From Nageia nagi (lineage: Eukaryota; Pinophyta), in contig JBITNC010000001.1 of NCBI GenBank assembly GCA_050084985.1, positions 102,300,001 through 102,364,000 on the forward strand: DNA of 64,000 nucleotides. Direction: 5' to 3'. The position numbers were made by a program, and so were the translations under genes. Under the pieces are notes generated by a model. The model was not told the DNA's origin and did no database searches. It saw only the letters and a program-made list of their open reading frames with translations. This document shows positions 11,770-26,700 of the stretch, piece by piece (positions within the stretch are counted from its first letter, which is position 1; the number at the start of each line of letters is the position of its first letter).

Positions 11770-14700
11770 CTACAAATGGAACATGAAACCATTATATTTT
11801 TTATTCCAATAAAAAGGAACAGTCAAATTTGTCGTATTAGAGTAAAAAGATGTAAGAAAACTAAAGTGACAGCAAATTACCATATATAGATAGATGGTTG
11901 CATATTTGTAGAGCACATCAATTTTAAGTTTGAATGGCCCTCATTCAAGAGGGATGTTGAAGAATGAGGTATCTAAAGTTCACTGATTAGGTAGGTAATC
12001 GGTCAATTGTACAGTGAGAAACTTGATCCAGTAGTGTCATAGTTTGGGGTTGCAGAATACCTCCCAATTCGTGATACTAATATACTTCAACACCACATAA
12101 ACTAAGAAAAGAAATGGGTTGTTTGTAACTTTGAACCCACAAGAAGAGTAAATTCAGGGATTTTTAGAGGTCAGCACACTAAGAATATAGATAAACTTCA
12201 TTTTCCATTTGATGAAAAATGGAGGAACATAATATATTTCATTTTCCATTATGGGAAGGGTTTGAACTATTGTTGAAAAGGGAATGATATTCAACTTCCC
12301 ACACAAGGTTGTTGCTATGAGGAAAGTACGAATGTTTTAATGGCGAGTGTGGGAATGTCATAAGTTGTGTCCAACATTTGACCATATGTTTAGCACTCTA
12401 GCTTTTTGGGTCAGTCAAATTAAATGAAGCCAAATTATTTTATTTATAAAGTGTGTTTAAAGAAAATTGATGAAAAGGTATATCAATATGTATAGTCAAA
12501 TAAGACACTAGAAATTTAAAAAGATTTCAAAATCCAAATGATACTATAATTGATTGACTTTTAGATCACATTCAAAATCTTGAAGAATTTTATTTCTAAC
12601 AATTTGTTTCATGCAAATCCTCATTAAATCAACCCAAGTGGAATATTTTGATGTGCACATTGGTACAAAGTGGGTAGCATGTCTAAAATTTAGCACTTCT
12701 AAAATTGGAAAATTTGAGTGGAAAATTTAGCACATCTAAAATTTAGCACTTCTTCATTATTGCTCATTCTGTCTGCTCAAATTTGCACAAACTACAAGTT
12801 AGACAAGGATGAACCAAGTGAAAAAGCATGAGAAGCGAGACCCAATAAATTCTGAGGCTGTGAAAACTTACAATTCATACTAGTTCCAAATAAAGAAGAA
12901 GCCCAATGAGATATCTGAATAATAAATGATGTACTCTGGCCTAATCAATTTCCCTTCTTTATTTAGCTAAGGGATGGTATCACCGTAATCTTTTCTTCTC
13001 TGACAAGACAGCAAGTTCTTAAAGTGTTTCCAAGTATAACATTGCTCCTTCAACATAATTTGGAGTCAACCAAGTGGTTAGGAGATAGTTGTTTGTAAAT
13101 AGAACATTAAGGCATCTCATTTATAATCTAAGTGAGCAGATGCCCAAACAGATGTTGTAGGATAGATTGATGAGTTGTTTGCAAATAGAACATTTATGGC
13201 ATCTCATGCACACTTGAAATGGACAGATGTCCAAGTAAATGTTTTAGGACAGATGTTTGAGAACCTATCATGACATAGAGTTATAGTTAATGTACAAGAG
13301 GTTGTGAAGAATGACACAAGCAAAGAGGAAGCGCAAAACGCGTTGGGTGGAGGGCTCAGCATCAACGAACGGAAGAAGGCATGACGATTCGACAAAGGAG
13401 TTCAGCTCTACGGAAGGGAAATAGTCTTTGCACATCCGTTCAAGCGTTGATTGATAATGTTGTGACTTGGTTGTTGTCCATCATGCCATCGATGACCCAT
13501 CTGATGTGGACAACAAAGGCCAAAACCCTGCTACAAATGGCTTTAATATTCTGAATATCTCCCCTACCATGACTTTCGTTGAAACTTTGGCAAAATATGG
13601 AAGGATGTAGAAACAATGCCCTAGTACAAAGGACAGCAACAACCGGCCTTTCAATGGATGACTTAGGGCTCAACATCACGAAGGCATTGACGATAAGCGA
13701 ACTCATGCCAATGGTTTGACCAAGGAAAAAATGGAGGTAAGGAAAATGCTTCGCAATATTGAAGACGGATGAATTGAAGTTGGAAAGAATAGCATAGACA
13801 TAGATCTATGGAAAACAATTATGATGAATGGTAAGGAAGCAACAAGCATCATCAATGGATGGAAGTGCTCACAAAATATGGAATTCATTCTAGAGACTCA
13901 CTGGTTGTTAATCCAATTGTTGGTGTTTCTCGAGGAAGATTCGAACAAAGGAAATTGAATAGTGAATCCGATTTGAACTCACTCCAAAAAGAGTTGATTC
14001 TTGCAAAGAGAGAACCAAATATTAGAGAAACATCAAAAAGATCCATTTAAAAATCCCTAAGCAGCATTGGAAAATCACTGGAAAATAGGGGTGTCTACTT
14101 AGAAGCCAATCTCGACACTGTTGAGGGAAGGATTGATAAGGACTCAAAATGGCGATAGATCCAATGAAGATTCATCATTCACTCTTGTGAATAAAGATCC
14201 AAATGTAAAGAAAGCATGAAAGAGACCCATTCAAAAACACCATGGATTTGCTCTATTGCAACCAAGGAGTTGTTGTGACCCAATATTGTAGTTGAAGGAC
14301 TATTATGACCTGATATTGCAGGCAAAGAGCTATTGTGACTCAATACAAGGTTAAAACCTCAAAGATCTATTCAGATTTGTCAGTGCATCAAGATGTTTCT
14401 ATTTGTAATTTTTTGTTTCATACTTGAGATCTTCCCCAAGACTACTCTGGTAGATCCATGGAACAACAGTTGTAAAAACAAGTTTTGGGGCCATGTTTAA
14501 AAAACCTGTTTATTTGCCTATGTAAAATAAATGTACAAGAGGTTGTGTACAATGTAGTACGATAACATTCACATGCCTCAAATGTCTATATTGTAATGAT
14601 GATGCAAACATTTAATTGCTTGTATTACATTCCAAAAATTCATATGTAGGCCATGTTACTTCATTTCCATGTATTTACTATGTTTCTTGTAACTTCTTTA

Positions 14701-17700
14701 TATTTCTTATTCATAATATAACACAATTCTAGACTGCAAATGCAAGAACTTGTTTCCATCCATGGCATACGTCCTCATCCTCCTCTCTATTGTCGTATCT
14801 TGTAGTACCATGCAGTCCTACACTATCCTCCTACTCCTCAACATCCATAGGATCCCCCGCATGGAAATTTATGGGTTATGGCCTCACAACCATCCACCAA
14901 TCCCTTTATGCATCAATACAACCAAGATCAATTGTATCTCCATCTATAATTGCAAGAGAATCACAATCAAGTTCTTCCGAATCAACTATCCAAGTGGGAA
15001 AATGGGTGGCCCTTAGCTCATGGAAGGACCCACCTAGACAACAAAACCCAAGATCTCCATACCATCTTCTTCGTCAATGCATCTAATATACATCTCCAAT
15101 GTTCAATAATTTGGTCATCTTCTTGCAGTCAAGAGGAGCCACCTAACCCAAAAAGGTAGCTCAATGTCATCAATAGAATGTGGAAGCCCCCATGAACAAA
15201 GAATGATGATAATACTCCTTGCCCTAGATCTGCAATAATGAGGCATGGTTGATGTTCTTTCCCCCTTTCGTGGTGACAAGGAAAGATCATGGTATAATTG
15301 CCCCAAGATAGCTAGACAGACCCCAAACATAATAGTCTTGCTCACCATTGCCCTCACGATGTGTGCCATACCAATTGAAAATGTCTCATTGCTCTTATTT
15401 GGATAGATAAGAGAGGAAAGGATAGAAAAAATTATCAAGGAAAGCCCTCAAGAGGGCTAGCACATTCAAAAACTAAATAACAACATGTCCAATGGTTGTG
15501 TTCCCTCAAACCAATCAGGTATCTTGTTAGCTTTTCTCCTTTCTAATATGATGGAATAGTCTTAAGATATACAAACCCGCCATAGCTAGAGACATGCATA
15601 ATTTCATACATGTCCTCCAACATGACATATTTTCACTGGTAGGTAAGTGAATTGTGTTGATATCATGATCCCATCTCTCAGCTAAAGCAATCAAGATAGC
15701 ATAATCAAGAACCAAATGTGCCACCTCCCATCAGTAATAAGATCATAACCCTGCACGATCTGAATAGTTGCACTTTTGGTGCTCTATGAAGTTATTACTA
15801 CTAGATGTGCCTACATAAAATCAACAAGAATTGATAGAAAAATCAGCTAGAAGAACCAAATCAGTAAAAGCAGACAAAATTTGGATTTTGGCACTATCTC
15901 ATGTGTTTGAAGATACACAAGCTCAAAATGCAAGCATTTTGGGCATCACAGCTGAAAACACTAACATTCTTGCCTGAATGGCCCAAAATCTAGGCGATCC
16001 AGGAGCCATGATCTAAACCCAACCCAAATTTCACATAAGGGTGTGTGCCACCATGGCCATAGTATTCCTCATAATAGTTTCTTGAAAATCACACAAAAAG
16101 TTATTAAAAGCAACAAAAGAACAAACTAAGACCCTAGATAAAATATAGAAATTTCACAAGAAAATCAAAGATGCAATTTACAAAATGATATCTTGTCCCT
16201 TTGATCAAATTAGCCTTCCTCTCCAATTTGGTAGAGATTTTACACCCATCAAAGCAAGTATAAATTTTTATCTCAAAACTAATAGGTATGTCACAAGCTC
16301 AAGAAATCAACAGAATCAAGGTATGTAAAAAACTCTCCTTTTCTTTGCAATCTCTTTCTTTGTAATTAGCTTTAAAGTGAGTTCTCTATTGCACTCCATT
16401 CCTTTATAACTTTTTTCTGCATATATTTTAATATTTCTCATATCATTTAATTGGTGCATAATCTTCAACATTAAAATCTCAGCATTGAGGAGTCGCTTTC
16501 AAAATGGAACACATCACAATCGTCTTGGAATCATCATGATACAAAATCATAAATTTCAACAAGGTCTAGCATGAATCCCAAAATGCCAACATTTTGACAA
16601 CCGATGCTCAAAGCACCAACATTCTAGGAACTAAGGTCCAAAATGCCAATGTTTTGGTCCTAAGCACCCTAAACGCCAACATTTTGGCTCCTAGTGTTCA
16701 AAATATCAACATTTTGCTTCAAATGCATTTTTGAAGCCAATTCACTTTGATTTGCATGCCAAATATTACCAAAAAAGAATTCATCAATTTTATCTCATGC
16801 ATTTTCATTTTCATATTGTACTAAAAAATTCAGTTTAAAACATAATATTGAAAAGCACATTTCTATTTCACACTTTCTATCTTATCAACTAGAATATGAC
16901 CTTCAATTGCCCAACACAAGGGACAACTCAAAATTATCTAGCGGTTTCAACATCAACTTTTATTATCAGCACTATTATTCTTGGGATAGTCTTCCAGCCT
17001 ATCAAAATAGTGAATTATCATCCTTAGCACCTCAACATGATTACCGCAATTCATCAAGGTGAAGTCAATGTTCAGCATTTCATTAGTTTTTCATCTAACA
17101 CCTTTTGATTCAATATGTTTGTTTAGCATAGGTCTTCACAAGCACCCCAAAGCAAAAGAGGTAACCAATGCCAATCTATATAATCCCACCTAGATGAATT
17201 CAAAATTGGATTCCTCCAAATCTATATAAAAAAGGTGTAAATCTCATTAGAGAGATTGAAAAATAGAAAGAAAAAAAATGGAAAACACATCATCAAAATG
17301 CTCCAATACTATCATCTCCTTCCAAGCTTTTTCTTAAGTCACATTTGTAGGTATTACAACAAAATTCCACAAGGAGATTGTCGAAACCAAGCAAGACATC
17401 GCAAAATATATTCTTAGCGAATTGCCATGCCCTAGAATGGTGTTGAACCAAGAACATGGGCGTTTTGCACCTTACATCCCATAATACGAGCATTTCAAGA
17501 CCTTTGTCCTAGAACATGGGCAATACAATCCCTAACCCAGATGGAACTCAAACCAAGTCTAATGTCATGTGCCCAACTAGGGCACAACTTAATTTACTCA
17601 AAAATCAAACTCAGATTTTACCAATTTAATTCTAATAAATCAGATCTGAATTATCACTCCAATATTTGCAAAATAAACTCAGAATTAATGCCAAAAATCA

Positions 17701-20700
17701 GATCTGAATTATGACTGAAATATTACTCCAAACCATGCAAATGAATCTCAAAATCACAACATAAGATCTGAACCAATTCTGAAATATAACTGAAATGTGC
17801 AAATAAATGAGCCACAAAATTATGAGACAAGTGCTAAAATGTGTAAGGAGCCAAGAGAAATGTGTTACAAGCCTCAAGAAGCCAAAAATGTGTCTCTAGA
17901 GTGAGACGTCCCAGCCAAGGGGACTAGATCTCCTCACAAAAACCCTTAAAAATGCAACGAATGGTCTCCTAGAGGCGAACGACCCACTAAGAGGCAAAAG
18001 AAGGGATGCAATGCACAAATGATGCCCTCCAAAGTGTGATGACATCCCACAAGTAGGCTCTCTGAATGTAGATTTGGATGTACATATGTGACTCAAGTTG
18101 TCTCTATGACCAAACGCCCTCAAAGAAGACTAGGGTTGGGTAGCCAGGACCCAAAGCAATCTCCAAAGCTAGACATCCAAGGTGAAGAGATCTCAGCAAT
18201 AGAAGTCCCTCAGCAAAAGTGAGGTGAATCCCACATGGATTCTAGTAATCCTCAACAGCAGTGGTGAATCCCAGATGGATTCTAGTAGTCCTCGGTAGTA
18301 TCTCCCTAGTGGAGATCTCAACAGCAATGATGACAGTTGAATAAGCCAAGAGCAATGCCATACCTCAATGACGTCCCTTGATGACAAGATGAAAGGAGAG
18401 CTTGCGCCCAAAGAATAATGAATTTAAGCATAACCTCCAAATGAGACTCTACTTGCCTTTTATATCAAGCATCCCAATTCCCGTTGGGGTTACAAATCAT
18501 CAAATACATCATTACATGGGGTGTCCCACCTTAGGATTACAAATTAAACCCCCAAAATATAAAATTAAGTCTAAATATCCTAATTAAATAATTAGTGATT
18601 CAAGTTTATTTCAAATCACTGCTAATTAACCTTAGAAGAGGGACATCCCATCTTGGTGTGCTCAATTATGCATTTTTGCACCCAATTTGGAATATACATC
18701 ATCATGGGGCCATAATTAGACCATCCAAATACATAGAAGACATCAAAATTCATCAAAAACATCAAATATCCTCCTAGAGGAAGGATGTATCACTCCATGA
18801 GTCAAAATGGTAAGATGATGAAGCACCCATGAGTGAGACCCTCAAAATTGGGTCATCACATCTAAAAGCTGAATCCGCACAAATTTATCATTTGTTTGGT
18901 CCAAAATGCCAAAATTCATCTTCCAAGAACACAAGTTATTTGTCAACCTTCCTACGATCCCCCAATTCAGGATAATTCTTCTCTGTATCTCCTCTTGTAA
19001 ACATTGCATGATCCTAGTTGCTAAACCTCTATACCACATTTAGCTATTAATCTATTTTCATTTCATGAACACAATTAATTGCACATATTTTAATGCATTT
19101 TTCTCTTTTTGTGTCAACAATTCCTATTTTTATATTGGTTGTGGACAATGTTGAGGTTTCTATTTCTATTGCAATTAAGGCCATTTGAGTGGTACTTGTG
19201 AGAATTAGATCTCATTTCTTATATTGTGCATCACACTACTATTGTCCATAAAGGAAAGACTGTTCTCATGTGCATAAGCAGTGTCAATATACTGCTCATG
19301 TGCATTAGATTATTGGAGTTGACCCTACATTGAGTAAGGATCTTTCATTTCTATAAACTCTATTAGACCCATTTCTTCTTCTAAAGGGATTAAAACATGC
19401 TTTCAAAATGTAAGCTTTGGAGGCACCATTGTTGAGACCATATCTCAAGGACAAAGGATCCATTCCATTACAAGCGATGCATTAGCTTGTTCCATTTTAA
19501 AGGAAGGCATGTTGTTGATGAGCATCTTCACAGTGGGCTTCTTTATATGTCCTTTTTTGGGCCCCTTGAACATTTTGATGATTGGGAGCATGATGAGCCC
19601 AATAGAAGTAATGATCATTGTAGACAAAATCTAAAGGTGATGTAGTGAAACAATCTTCTTGTGACTAAATAGTGTTCCAGGATGTGCCAAACAAAGATTC
19701 TAGAGGATCATGGGAGAATTCCATGCCATTTCTAGATTTAGCCCTTAACAAATGTGTGAAACCTGTTATTAATGATCTTTGTGGCATGTTGGGAAGGACT
19801 CGTGGAGTGGAACATAAGGTGGGTTTTGGTTCTCAGAAGCATGATCAAAAATATAAGATACTAGATGACCTTGGCAGTGTAGAGATGGACGTAAGATGTT
19901 CAGCATCATGATTGAGGACATGGGAAAATATTAGAAGCTCCTAGTGGAGGCAAGGCTTTTACAACTAAGGACCATGCTTGACATATTTGGAAGCATAACA
20001 CCCTCCACATTGATCTTTCTGTTTTAGCCTAGCCAATCTTATTTGGGAGGGTATATTGTCTCATGGACCACTGTCATTATGCACTTCTTTCTCAAGGTTA
20101 AAGTTTTTGAAGATTAATAGCGATGTTAATAGGTTACTAATCCAATGAACCCTAATACGGTCAGACATTTATTATATATGTAATATTTTTATAGTGTTTA
20201 TTCTAACTCATTTCATATTGGAGTGACTGACCTTGCAATTTTTACATGACTTAATATTATGGGTCCGTGTACCATGAAGTCATTTATCTCATTTCATCAC
20301 ACTCTTTTGTGCATCTTAGGTTCCAAAATTCTTCAGTGCAGTTGTTCATTTCATCTTCTTCTGAATATTGCTATTAGAGTGCTATCTTCTTGCATTATGA
20401 AGTATGCAATTGAAGTTCTCTTTATTTTTTGCAATGGTGTGTCCCGTTTATTTGGATTTGCGATTATTTTTTGACAATATTGCTGGTCGTGTTGAATGGC
20501 CATGATTAAAAGATTTGGAAAACTACTGCAAAATCATAAAAGATTTGGAAAATTGAATGGACATGATTAAAAAATTTGGAAAATTCAATGGACATGATTA
20601 AAAGATTTGGAAAACTACTGCAAAATCTTAAAAGTTACAATGAGCAAAATTCCACAATCATGTAGCACTTCAGCAATAATAGTTAGGTCCCATGAATTGT

Positions 20701-23700
20701 AAGAAAGAAAAAGGTTATACCTTTCTTCCCCATAATGCTAAAGAAATTCGACCCCCATCAAGCTCTCCAGCAGGAATACTATTTATAGCATTGATAAGAA
20801 GTCCAGACCATGCCCATATAAGAAGTGGGTTAACAGCCACTTTAGAACCTTCTTTCAAAACATCACCTAGAAGGAATTTAGCTGCACACAACATGATATA
20901 ATGTTAAGAATTGTACCAGTGTTGACATGAGATAAGTGTGTTTGGCATATTCTACTTTTGACACCAATTTAACTGTTCAAGTATAGGGCAACAATTCACA
21001 AATATAAACTGTTATAGTGCTTTAGAACTAAATCATTTCACACATTAAATTGTTCAAACATAAAAGCATCTTGCTTAACATATAAAATATATTCTAGCAA
21101 AAACTTTTGTGAAAGAGTTACTTAGAAATCTTTTAACAAGATAACAAGCCACTTGCAAACAAAATTGCTCTGAATGCACACATATACAAATTCTTTGACG
21201 TGTTTATACTATTGCAATCAAAAGTATCATAGAAGATACGGAGAAAAGTCTTATAAGCATTTGTGTTTACATAGACACCTCCCATATATTGTACATAGTA
21301 CAGACAAAATATGAAATCACAATCAAGATACACTTTTATATTATGTACATTGTGGATAGTTATCTAACACACAATAGGAAATTCAATAATCATGAACAAA
21401 AAACCATTTGCATTGTTTGCCAATGAATATGTGCATGTCAGTTGTCAGCAACAGGTGGATAGGTGACAATTGATCAATAACAATGGCCTAACAAAATATA
21501 TCTATAATAATTACATAAAAACCAAATAATTTGAAGGGATGCATCCAAAAGTACAAAAATACAGACCTAGTACATATCTCACAGTATCCACCAACATCCA
21601 TCCCCACTCCCCACTCCTGCATATTTTGCGGTTAAACATCTCTCATAGCAATACATCGAATATACGGGAAGCCATGATAGGAAAAGAAATATAATTTGGG
21701 GCTGCAGAGGCAATCGGTAGAGTTGTATGGTATATACATTACAAGGTTAGCTTAACCAGCTCAATAGTATTTGCCAATCCCTCTGTTGCAAAAGCATAGT
21801 TGATATTTCAATCATAGCAAATTTGTTGTTGGTTTAGATCAAACTTCAGCTAGTTGTACTGCAGAGTAGCACAAATTATTTCTGCCAAGGCTATGCTACA
21901 ATCAGGTTTTCTGTTTCTATGCCTGCTCAAATCAAACCTTCAGAGGCTGCAATATTATTAGGTTTTTCACTGCAATCTTACGTCACTTATAAACATTAGA
22001 TTGGCAAAGAATGAGACTTTTCTGGTTTTATGCCTTTCCAAATACCATTTCTGAATTCAACGACTGGATTTGAATCAAATATTTGTGCATATCTTCATTA
22101 TTATAAGCCATAGAATAGCCAAAGAGACCTCTAGGTAAAACACTAGGGAATAAAATTGTGACTAGCAAGGTATATAGGTGTCGTAAGAGGGGACAATGGC
22201 TTATGTTGGTTACGTGAGTACTATTCATTAAATCATTGAATGCCAATCGCACTGACACCCATTGGAAGAAACCCTGTCTCTCAGTATTCATGAGCTTGGT
22301 ATGGATGTTATGCTTTGCTTTACTTTGGTTCTTATGCACTCACTTTTCCCATCTTCAATAGATGATGATTGATGCGTACGTGACACATGCACAAAAAGAT
22401 TGCATGTGTCAAAAATCAATTCTAGAAAGAAGTGAAGGATGAACTGACGCTTGCATTGCCAAGAACCTCATCACACACCATCATCTATGCATTCTTACAA
22501 TTGTAAAGGGCTTTCAGGTACTATGTTCTTGTTAAACTTAAGATGGGTGTTATTCCCAAATTAGAAACTTTGTGGGGGACCATGTATGAACATACCATTT
22601 AATGAGAAGCCTGTTCATGAAATTCCAGGATGTAATAAGTTCAAAAGTACTTCTACAAAGTTACTAGCAGTATAAATCTCAACCTAAGTCATTTAAAAAA
22701 TTGTTGAACTTTTGACTTTATAAAAGACATTCCTTCTTAAAGTTAATTTATATTCCATTAATAAGTAAATTTTATTACTATTGGAAAACATGTTAAAATA
22801 CATCAAGTGTGATGCAATGCAACAACCAGTAATGGTAAAATTCATGAAATCCCTTAATGTCTACAAAGTCTTCCCCCAACATACTAGAAAAGCAGCATAA
22901 AATGAATGAGTTTCATGTGCCTAATACCACAAAAAAAATCTTAAAACAAAATATTCCATATATTTATGTTTCTTTTTTCAAGTTATAAAATTTATTAGAC
23001 TGTGTCATGTCACTCGTGTAAATCCATTGATGACTATAAAACAATACTGTAAAATTAGCTAAATTATACAGTTTTTGGTTGTTAAGAGTCTCTGCCAAGT
23101 TTCTTTCCCCATGCCAAAGTACAAGTCAAAAATTCGTCTGGTGAGTCCAAGACGATTCCAAGTCTCATGACTATGGTTCATTCATGAGTTTAAAAGGCAT
23201 CCATACTGTTTATTTATATTATGAAGGTGATGTTAGCAATATTTTCTTTTTTTATTTAATAATCATCTCTGATATAAGATTTTATTGAAGACTGTGATCT
23301 GATTACATGCATATAGAGGCACATCTAATTGAAGTAAGAAGTACTTGCAGGTTTTTTAAGAATAGTCTGAAGTGACTGTACAGATTCTTTTTTGGCAAGA
23401 TGAAAGCAAAGAACAAGAAGCTTGAGATTCACGCACATCAATCCACTACTGGGCATTAACCTCCTTATGTCCAACATACAGGAAGGCAGAAGATATCTTT
23501 TTTTGCCCCATATTTGAGGAAATCCCTTCATCTTTCTTCTATTATTGTAAGACTCTCTACATAAGTCTCATGTATAATGAGGTTCAATACTCGGCATAAC
23601 TTGACTTGAAAGCAATGAAACTGCTATTATTCCTTTTGGTTATAACAGTTCCATCTATTAAACGGTGCCTACCTTCTAAAGAAGTTCAATGTTAATGTTT

Positions 23701-26700
23701 TTTGTTTTAATACATTTTGAACTGGTTAATTGCTTACAATTCTGAGGGATTTTGGTTCATTTTTTTTTTATCTCTATTCCTATCCAATGCCATTGTAATG
23801 TCCCAAAATATTTCCAGCCTTGTAAATATTTCAAATTTATGTATTGTTGTTGTTTGTGGGCTTCTAAGGGGTGGATTAATGTGTTTTGAGAAGTTTTATT
23901 GTTAGTATAAGTGTTTAGGGAGTTGATTATGTATTTAGAATAGTTTTGGGACAAAAAAAAAGGTATTAATTAATGTCATTGACTTGGTACACGTTATTAG
24001 CTTGATGGTAGGGATGATAAGGCAGTATTAAATGTCTCTAGCATTTGTAACTGCCATTTTGGTAAAAGTAACTATTATGATGTCAAAGTCCAAGGTATTA
24101 TTTAATGCTTTTGTAACTGCCATAGAAGAGGATTTGTAATTGTTATGAGACAAACTTTTGTAAATGTCAAGAGGCTTAAATTAAGATTTCCAAGACTATT
24201 TAAGAGGAAGAGTTGGTCATTTGGAGGGGTCTGATTTTGGTAGAGAACTTGGAGAGCTTGCATGCTCTTGGGCCTTAGTATTCTGCTAAGGATTTTTCAA
24301 AAGGGTTCCCATTAAATCTGATCTAATGGAGGTTGGAGGAGAGATCTGAAGACTATTTACCCATTTGAGGACAAGTCTATTCAAGGTCTGTATTTGTGCT
24401 TGCATGTTTGAAGTTTCAAGAGTTGAAATAATAACTTTGGCGTCAAATTAGTTTGCTGGGGATTTTGAGGAGTTTGTTTGGGGTTGCATGTACCAAAACT
24501 ACAGTAGTGACTGCATCAATGCCAAATTACTAGTCCTGTAAGGATTCATTTACCACTTTGAGGGTGTTACAACTGTTCTTCCAATTTTGTTGAGGTGTGT
24601 TCAATGGTCTGTAGGACTTTTGATTACATATAAGTGTAATGCATTGTCGAAATTATCTTTAATCTACTGTAGTTGCAATTTGTATTACTTGAAAAAAGAA
24701 TAAAAATATAAAAACAGATTTGGTTCTGTTGTATTATTGTGGATTTGCATACATTTGTTTTTGGTTTGTTTCAGCCATTGTTTCAACTCATCTAGTCTTT
24801 GGACAGATGTGATTTCCTGCTATCCTTTATCATCAAGAAGTATTTTGGTAGTTTTAACTTCCAATTATCATCATGTTTTTCTCGTCACTGCTTTTTGACA
24901 TCTGCCTATTTGTCTTGTAGACAATGTTACTACATTGTGAATCTTGTTTGCATCTTAGATTTCTTAATAATTTTTCCCCTTAATCTGAGTCGAGGAAAAA
25001 AACATAAATATGATACAATATCTCTAAATCTGGAAAGAGATTCCACATTGCCTTCTAAATTTAAAATGTTAAAACAACTTCGCTACTTGTTAATTAAGAA
25101 ACACAGAATTATCTATATAAGTCAGATTACAAATTTACTGTAGGACATTCATTATTGTCATATGTTTACCTAAAACATGAAGACAATATAATTCTCTAAA
25201 TCTAAATAGAGATTCAACATTGCCTTATAAATTTAAAATGTTAAAACAATTTCACTACTTGTTAATAAAGAAACACAGAATTATCTATATAAGTCAGATT
25301 ACAAATTTACTTTAGGACATTCAATATTACCATATATTTACTTCTCGCCCATTTCCTTTAACCCTTACATTATCTATGAACTATAAAATACACTTGTAGC
25401 AATTTTCAATTGAAGATAATTACTTCAATTATTCTTGAGAACAGAATACATGACAACAGGAACATTAGCTTACCAATGCCGCCAACAAGGAAAGATTCAT
25501 GGAACACTGACGTGTTAAGTATGACCTCTTGCCCATCACTTGGAGGTAAGAAGAACCCTGCTAATAGAATAAGAAAAGCCGAGGCAAAACCAGCAAGAGG
25601 CCCTGCAGCAGCGAATTTGAGCAAATCGTCTCGACTGGACAAAACATTTTTTACCCTTGTAATAGCACCAAATGAGCCTATCTGAAAAGAAAACTATCAA
25701 CATTGTGGATCTAAACCAATTATATCATATAAACGTGTCCTAAAGCACTTAAAACTTTTAACTAAAATATGTAAAATGCCTATCCATGTACTGTACCTTA
25801 ATCTATGAAGCTTCTTGATTACTTTTACATAAGCTTATAATACTGCTATTACAGAATATAATCTTATACTCAAAATTGTTGCAAATAGTTGCATTGAATA
25901 ATAACTTTTGCATGCTCAAATAAGCACAGAATGATGATGAAATGACACATTAAAAGTTTAGTTCAAAAAAGCACACTCAAACCTATGCTCAAGTCTTGCC
26001 TGTTTCTAAAAGCAACCTCAAGGTTCCTGTCCAAGAGATTTTGCTATATTATCAGGATGGCATGAGAGTGGAGGAGGACCCAAGTAGGTATTTCACTCAA
26101 AAACAATTATATTAAATTTTAATCTTTGCATGACAAGAAAATGGCTTAAATAGTGCAGAGAGCATTCGTAAGGAGGTCCAAATCTCAAGAAAAAGAAAAT
26201 TGTCTTATCTCATAATCTATGCATATCCTCATGGTCCACCCCTCTTTGATTCCAAGAACATGCATACTTAAGGAATATTACAATAGTTATGTGCATCCCT
26301 TTTCTATTAACTTTTCATTCATTCATCAATTTCCTATTTCTCTATGTAGCTAAAAGCTTGTAAGGAGGTCTGAGATATAGTTTTCTATTTGGTTCAGGTT
26401 CAATTTCATGTCTATCTCTTTAAAGTGGACATTGTGGTGGTGAAACATGTGGAAAGGTATGCCTTTATTTGTTGAATAACGGCTTGAACTTGCTTTCTAT
26501 TCTTGTTTTTGGTTCTTCTCCTATACTTCCGTTAATAAAATCTGTTTAACAATTGTCATGTTTATTGGATACACTTTTAAGTTAGTTGTGCAATACTAAG
26601 GATGCAGTTTAAGTCCTATTAATGTAAGGTTTGATAATTCCTACCTCTTGTGGATTCAAAAACATAATCTTTTGTGTGAATTATGATCAACTTTTCATCC

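Larger units (their letters stand above)
11770..20720 (-). other. Large intron of the EGY2-like gene (8,951 bp)
   Basis: Lies between the LDGG exon and the last exon. It contains a solo LTR, a plant-mobile-domain-like remnant, three blocks of 30-bp periodic repeats and a tandem repeat, listed separately. At 13330-14170 there are overlapping short plus-strand frames with many stops that look like an old coding region of unknown type. Other parts (11770-13080, 18861-20490) show nothing identifiable. Confidence 0.7.
20882..25473 (-). other. Intron of the EGY2-like gene (4,592 bp)
   Basis: Contains a solo LTR (23794-24773) and a 172-bp tandem duplication (25012-25350). The remainder, 20882-23793, is AT-rich with only short frames. 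A 103-codon minus frame at 22028-22339 has no recognisable motif. Confidence 0.6.

Noticed and set aside
13440-13888. Two minus-strand ORFs of 88 and 61 codons
   Set aside because: No motifs; the plus strand of the same stretch reads slightly more like an old coding region, but neither direction can be assigned.
22028-22339. 103-codon minus ORF inside an EGY2-like intron
   Set aside because: No motif, no splice logic with the flanking exons, and the length is unremarkable for AT-rich DNA.
25410-25685. Plus-strand 91-codon ORF
   Set aside because: Antisense shadow of an EGY2-like exon.
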